This document shows, in pieces, positions 4,448 through 7,119 of a stretch of DNA of 7,119 bases. How positions within the stretch are numbered: position 1 is the stretch's first letter; each line of letters begins with the position of its first letter. The position numbers and the translations under genes were made by a program. This DNA comes from Actinomycetes bacterium (lineage in GTDB: Bacteria; Actinomycetota; Actinomycetes; Actinomycetales; Microbacteriaceae): the NCBI GenBank assembly GCA_023432305.1, contig JAEYUT010000349.1:1-7119 (forward strand), read 5' to 3'. The notes beneath the pieces were generated by a model. It ran no database searches, was not told the origin of the DNA, and saw only the letters and a list, made by a program, of their open reading frames with translations.

Positions 4448-5865
4448 TATCCGACGCTGCCTTCCATGCTCATCTCGATGAGCTTGTTGAGTTCGAGTGC
4501 GTATTCCATGGGCAGTTCGCGCGCGATCGGCTCGATGAAGCCGCGCACGATCATCGCCATCGCTTCGTCTTCGGGGAGACCGCGCGACTGGAGGTAGAAG
4601 AGCTGCTCCTCGCTCACACGCGAGACGGTGGCCTCGTGCCCGAGCTGCACGTCGTCGACGCGGATGTCGATCGCCGGGTACGTGTCCGAGCGCGAGATCG
4701 TGTCGACAAGCAGCGCGTCGCAGCGCACCGTGTTGGCGGAGTGGTGCGCGTTCGCATCCACCCGCACCTCCCCGCGGTAGCCAGCGCGTCCGCCGCCTCG
4801 GGCGATCGACTTCGACACGATCGAGCTCGTCGTGTACGGAGCCATGTGGATCATCTTCGCGCCGGCGTCCTGGTGCTGCCCGGGGCCCGCGAACGCGACC
4901 GAGAGGGTCTCGCCCTTGGCGTGCTCGCCCACGAGGAAGATCGAGGGGTACTTCATCGTCACCTTGGAGCCGATGTTGCCGTCGATCCACTCCATGGTGG
5001 CTCCCGCCTCGGCGCGCGCGCGCTTGGTGACGAGGTTGTAGACGTTGTTGGACCAGTTCTGGATCGTCGTGTAGCGCACTCGGGCGCCCTTCTTCACGAT
5101 GATCTCGACGACCGCCGAGTGCAGCGAATCCGACTTGTAGATCGGAGCGGTGCAGCCCTCGATGTAGTGAACGTAGGAGTCCTCGTCGGCGATGATGAGC
5201 GTGCGCTCGAACTGGCCCATGTTCTCCTGGTTGATGCGGAAGTAGGCCTGCAGCGGCATCGGCACCTTCACACCCGGCGGCACGTAGACGAACGAACCGC
5301 CCGACCACACGGCAGTGTTGAGCGCGGCGAACTTGTTGTCGCCCGAGGGGATGACGGTGCCGAAGTACTCCTGGAAGAACTCGGGGTGCTCGCGCAGCGC
5401 CGTGTCGGTGTCCATGAAGATGACACCCTGCGCCTCGAGGTCCTCGCGGATCTGGTGGTAGACGACCTCGGACTCGTACTGGGCGGCGACGCCGGCGACG
5501 AGACGCTGACGCTCCGCCTCCGGGATGCCGAGCTTCTCGTAGGTGTTCTTGATGTCCTCCGGAAGCTCCTCCCATGACTGGGCCTGCTTCTCGGTGGAGC
5601 GCACGAAGTACTTGATGTTGTCGAAGTCGATGCCGGAGAGGTCGGCGCCCCACGTGGGCATCGGCTTCTTCTCGAAGAGCTGCAGCGCCTTCAGGCGCGT
5701 CTTCAGCATCCACTCGGGCTCGTTCTTCAGACGCGAGATGTCGGTGACGACCTCGGCGCTGATGCCGCGGCGAGCGGAGGCTCCAGCCGCGTCAGGGTCG
5801 GACCAGCCGAATTCGTACTGTCCGAGGCTCTCGAGCTCCGGACGGTCGATGAGCACGTCTGACAT
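4447..5865 (-). CDS. sufB: Fe-S cluster assembly scaffold protein SufB
   Basis: The 472-residue core scaffold subunit receives sulfur from a cysteine desulfurase and builds the cluster at its interface with SufD. The product shows the family pattern throughout, for example [12 protein letters not shown] at 188-199, E-G-C-T-A-P-I-Y at 236-243 and the C-terminal [13 protein letters not shown] at 423-435. C382 corresponds to the E. coli acceptor C405, C238 to C254, and H410-E411 to H433-E434; these are the only two cysteines in the protein. Residue G409 stands where E. coli has E432. The ATG at 5865 is chosen over in-frame upstream codons to 5982 because AGAGAGG (5874-5880) precedes it by 8 bases and family similarity begins there. 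It is the first gene of the suf operon. Confidence 0.97.
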   Translation of the reverse strand: MSDVLIDRPELESLGQYEFGWSDPDAAGASARRGISAEVVTDISRLKNEPEWMLKTRLKALQLFEKKPMPTWGADLSGIDFDNIKYFVRSTEKQAQSWEELPEDIKNTYEKLGIPEAERQRLVAGVAAQYESEVVYHQIREDLEAQGVIFMDTDTALREHPEFFQEYFGTVIPSGDNKFAALNTAVWSGGSFVYVPPGVKVPMPLQAYFRINQENMGQFERTLIIADEDSYVHYIEGCTAPIYKSDSLHSAVVEIIVKKGARVRYTTIQNWSNNVYNLVTKRARAEAGATMEWIDGNIGSKVTMKYPSIFLVGEHAKGETLSVAFAGPGQHQDAGAKMIHMAPYTTSSIVSKSIARGGGRAGYRGEVRVDANAHHSANTVRCDALLVDTISRSDTYPAIDIRVDDVQLGHEATVSRVSEEQLFYLQSRGLPEDEAMAMIVRGFIEPIARELPMEYALELNKLIEMSMEGSVG

Positions 5866-5873
5866 GGGGGCTA

Positions 5874-5880
5874 CCTCTCT
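5874..5880 (-). promoter_or_regulatory. Ribosome binding site of sufB
   Basis: AGAGAGG on the minus strand lies 8 bases before the ATG at 5865. It settles the start against the upstream in-frame ATG and GTG codons, which lack such a site. Confidence 0.65.
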
Positions 5881-5890
5881 TCCACCGAAG

Positions 5891-5906
5891 CGAACCATCA
5901 CGTTCG
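5891..5906. promoter_or_regulatory. Short inverted repeat in the sufB leader
   Basis: CGAAC-N6-GTTCG is a 5-bp inverted repeat about 26 bases upstream of the sufB ATG. It could be an operator or nothing more than chance in GC-rich DNA. No known regulator of this form can be assigned. Confidence 0.2.
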
Positions 5907-5924
5907 TGTCGGTATTGCGGGTGC

Positions 5925-5984
5925 GGATGCAGTTCGCGGGCCGCCGTGAGGCGATTCGATCCCGCGGAGCGCGTTCGCGCATCC
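5925..5984. other. Possible structured leader of the suf operon
   Basis: Two nested inverted repeats, GGATGC (5925-5930) with GCATCC (5979-5984) and CGCGGG (5935-5940) with CCCGCG (5961-5966), lie in the 146-base gap between ctaA and sufB. They could fold the 5' untranslated RNA, or terminate ctaA transcripts, but the loops are large and I match no riboswitch family. Confidence 0.25.
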
Positions 5985-5992
5985 AGACGCCA

Positions 5993-5998
5993 ATCTTA
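5993..5998 (-). promoter_or_regulatory. Candidate -10 box for the suf operon
   Basis: TAAGAT on the minus strand is the only TAnnnT hexamer in the 146-base leader. It would place the start near 5986 and give a leader of about 120 bases. The -35 region, inside the end of ctaA, does not resemble TTGACA, so readthrough from ctaA remains possible. Confidence 0.3.
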
Positions 5999-6011
5999 CA
6001 GGCTCAGGGCC

Positions 6012-6986
6012 TCACTCACCGGTACGCACGAGGGTTCGCGCCTCGGTGATGTCGAGGTGCGAATCGCGCACCGCGAAGAGCTGAGGATCCGTGTCGAGGA
6101 CGACGCGGAGCGCGCCCACCCACACCATCGCGCCGAGCACCACGTGGGCTGCCACGAGCAGCTCCGGGATGCCGATGAGCGACTGCACCACGCCGAGCGC
6201 CATCTGCGCGACAAGCGCCACGAGGAAGAACCCGATGCGGGTGAGAGCGAGGGTGCCGCCCTCCTCGGTGCGGAGTCGGAACGCGAGCACGATCACGCAG
6301 GCGAGCACGAGGAACGCCGACGCGCCGTGGATGATGGTGATCGCGATCCAGTCGAAGCCCATGCGCGGGACCTCGCTCGAATCCCCCGCGTGAGGCCCGG
6401 ATCCGGTGACGAGCGTGCCGGTCACCACGAGCACGAACGTGAACGCCAGAAGCGCCCAGGACAGCGCACGGGAGGCGGCGGACGGTCGCGGTCCGCGACC
6501 GCCCGTCCACCGCGCGCGGTGCCAGGTGAACGTCGCGCAGGCGAGAAGCCCCATCGCGAGCAGGAAGTGGGTCGCCACGGTCCAGGGGTTCAGCTCGAGG
6601 AGCACCGTGATGCCGCCCGCGATCGCGTTGAGCACGACGAGCCAGAACATCGACCACGCGAGGCGCGTGAGCATCCGGTCTCTCGGCTTCTGCAGTCGCG
6701 CGGCGATGATCGCCCAGCCGACCGCGAAGATCAGCAGGAACGTCACCATTCGGTTGCCGAACTCGATCGCGCCGTGGATGCCGAGCTCCGGTGTCGCGAC
6801 GAGGGAATCCGACGTGCACAGGGGCCAGGTGGGGCAGCCGAGACCCGATCCGGTGACGCGCACGGTCACGCCGCCGAGGACGATCAGGATGCTCGTCACG
6901 AGAGCGGCGTTCGTGCCCCAGCGCAGGGCTCGGGTGCCCTGGGTCCAGCGTTCAGCCGCCCAGCCGTGAGGTGTTCGCATTCTCAC
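6012..6986 (-). CDS. ctaA: Heme A synthase CtaA (COX15 family)
   Basis: This polytopic membrane protein oxidises the C8 methyl of heme O to a formyl group, giving heme A for aa3-type cytochrome oxidase. It has 324 residues and about eight hydrophobic segments, near 26-44, 80-98, 106-126, 136-155, 174-195, 212-236, 250-270 and 277-296. The first external loop has the G-S-G-L-G-C-P-T-W-P-L-C motif with the cysteine pair C51 and C57, then E75 in I-E-F-G-N-R. Heme-ligand histidines H140, H220 and H281 are present, whereas the histidine of the usual E-x-x-H-R motif is asparagine (N78). The GTG at 6986 lies 2 bases after the ctaB stop; ATG at 6980 is an equally possible start. No clear Shine-Dalgarno is seen, so coupling to ctaB is likely. 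Confidence 0.95.
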   Translation of the reverse strand: MRMRTPHGWAAERWTQGTRALRWGTNAALVTSILIVLGGVTVRVTGSGLGCPTWPLCTSDSLVATPELGIHGAIEFGNRMVTFLLIFAVGWAIIAARLQKPRDRMLTRLAWSMFWLVVLNAIAGGITVLLELNPWTVATHFLLAMGLLACATFTWHRARWTGGRGPRPSAASRALSWALLAFTFVLVVTGTLVTGSGPHAGDSSEVPRMGFDWIAITIIHGASAFLVLACVIVLAFRLRTEEGGTLALTRIGFFLVALVAQMALGVVQSLIGIPELLVAAHVVLGAMVWVGALRVVLDTDPQLFAVRDSHLDITEARTLVRTGE

Positions 6987-6988
6987 AC

Positions 6989-7119
6989 TCAGAGGGTGAT
7001 GGGGATGTAGACGTGGGGGTCGATGCCGACGGCGAGGAAGACGAGCGTCAGGTAGGTGATGCTCGCGTGGAACACGCGCATGGGCTTCACCTCGCCCGGG
7101 CGGATCGCCGCGGCATAGA
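6989..7119 (-). CDS. ctaB: Protoheme IX farnesyltransferase (heme O synthase), C-terminal fragment
   Basis: The last 42 codons of a gene entering from the right edge are visible. The end reads R-P-G-E-V-K-P-M-R-V-F-H-A-S-I-T-Y-L-T-L, followed by a hydrophobic segment and a short tail. This matches the conserved C-terminus of CtaB/COX10, where a motif resembling A-x-x-x-F-x-x-S-I-x-Y-L precedes the last membrane helix. CtaB adds a farnesyl group to heme B to make heme O, the substrate of CtaA, so the adjacent order ctaB-ctaA with a 2-base gap makes biochemical sense. The catalytic aspartate motifs lie outside the window, so completeness cannot be judged. Confidence 0.88.
   Translation of the reverse strand, partial: YAAAIRPGEVKPMRVFHASITYLTLVFLAVGIDPHVYIPITL

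Noticed and set aside
3434..5577. Two long plus-strand open frames (3434-4597 and 4423-5577) opposite sufD and sufB
   Set aside because: Both are Arg/Val/Asp/His-rich antisense shadows, and SufD and SufB are unmistakable on the minus strand.
4448..5713. N-terminal extension of the sufD frame upstream of 4447
   Set aside because: It lies wholly inside sufB in another frame, and its translation is arginine- and histidine-rich with no SufD similarity. The GTG at 4447 gives the normal family length.
5946..7010. Plus-strand open frame of 354 codons opposite ctaA
   Set aside because: The product is highly charged, rich in R, E, H and D, and low in hydrophobic residues. It is the expected antisense shadow of a GC-rich membrane-protein gene, with CtaA motifs clear on the other strand.

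Overview
The window is high-GC, densely packed chromosomal DNA from an actinobacterium. A BioQ-like TetR repressor, a bioY-led biotin ECF transporter, a compact sufBDC cluster with an embedded Rieske ferredoxin, and a ctaB-ctaA pair together suggest a member of Micrococcales, probably Microbacteriaceae. That placement is inferred from gene content and order only. Most of the window is core metabolism. There is no insertion sequence, CRISPR array, rRNA or tRNA, and no gene-free stretch longer than about 150 bases.

Left block (1-1729), biotin uptake and its control. On the minus strand bioY (biotin S component) runs leftward and overlaps by 4 bases the start of an ABC ATPase (bioM-like) that leaves the window. 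On the plus strand, divergent from bioY, lies a TetR-family regulator, best read as BioQ, followed by a translationally coupled small membrane protein of unknown function. The 71-base divergent spacer holds two abutting 15-bp palindromes, CTGAAC-GCT-GTTCAG and GTGAAC-GCC-GTTCAG. They overlap two face-to-face -10 hexamers, which suggests that one repressor controls both transcripts.

Middle (1730-1843), convergent spacer. A 27-bp direct repeat at a 60-bp period copies the 3' end of sufT, including its stop codon, in frame. Inverted repeats inside it can form alternative hairpins and probably serve as the terminator between the converging operons.

Right-centre block (1825-5865, minus strand), iron-sulfur cluster assembly. 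The order is sufB, sufD, a Rieske-type ferredoxin, sufC and sufT (a DUF59/MIP18 assembly factor). The first three junctions are 1-base overlap, 4-base overlap and 14 bases; sufT follows 27 bases later. SufB, SufD and SufC would form the scaffold. No sufR, sufS or sufU is present in the window, so the regulator and the cysteine desulfurase must lie elsewhere.

Right block (6012-7119, minus strand), heme A synthesis. The 3' end of ctaB (heme O synthase) is followed after 2 bases by ctaA (heme A synthase). A 146-base leader separates ctaA from sufB.

I found no clear unknown multi-gene system. The best leads are the duplicated sufT terminus, the doubled bio operator with overlapping promoters, the small membrane protein coupled to bioQ, and the Rieske protein inside the suf operon.
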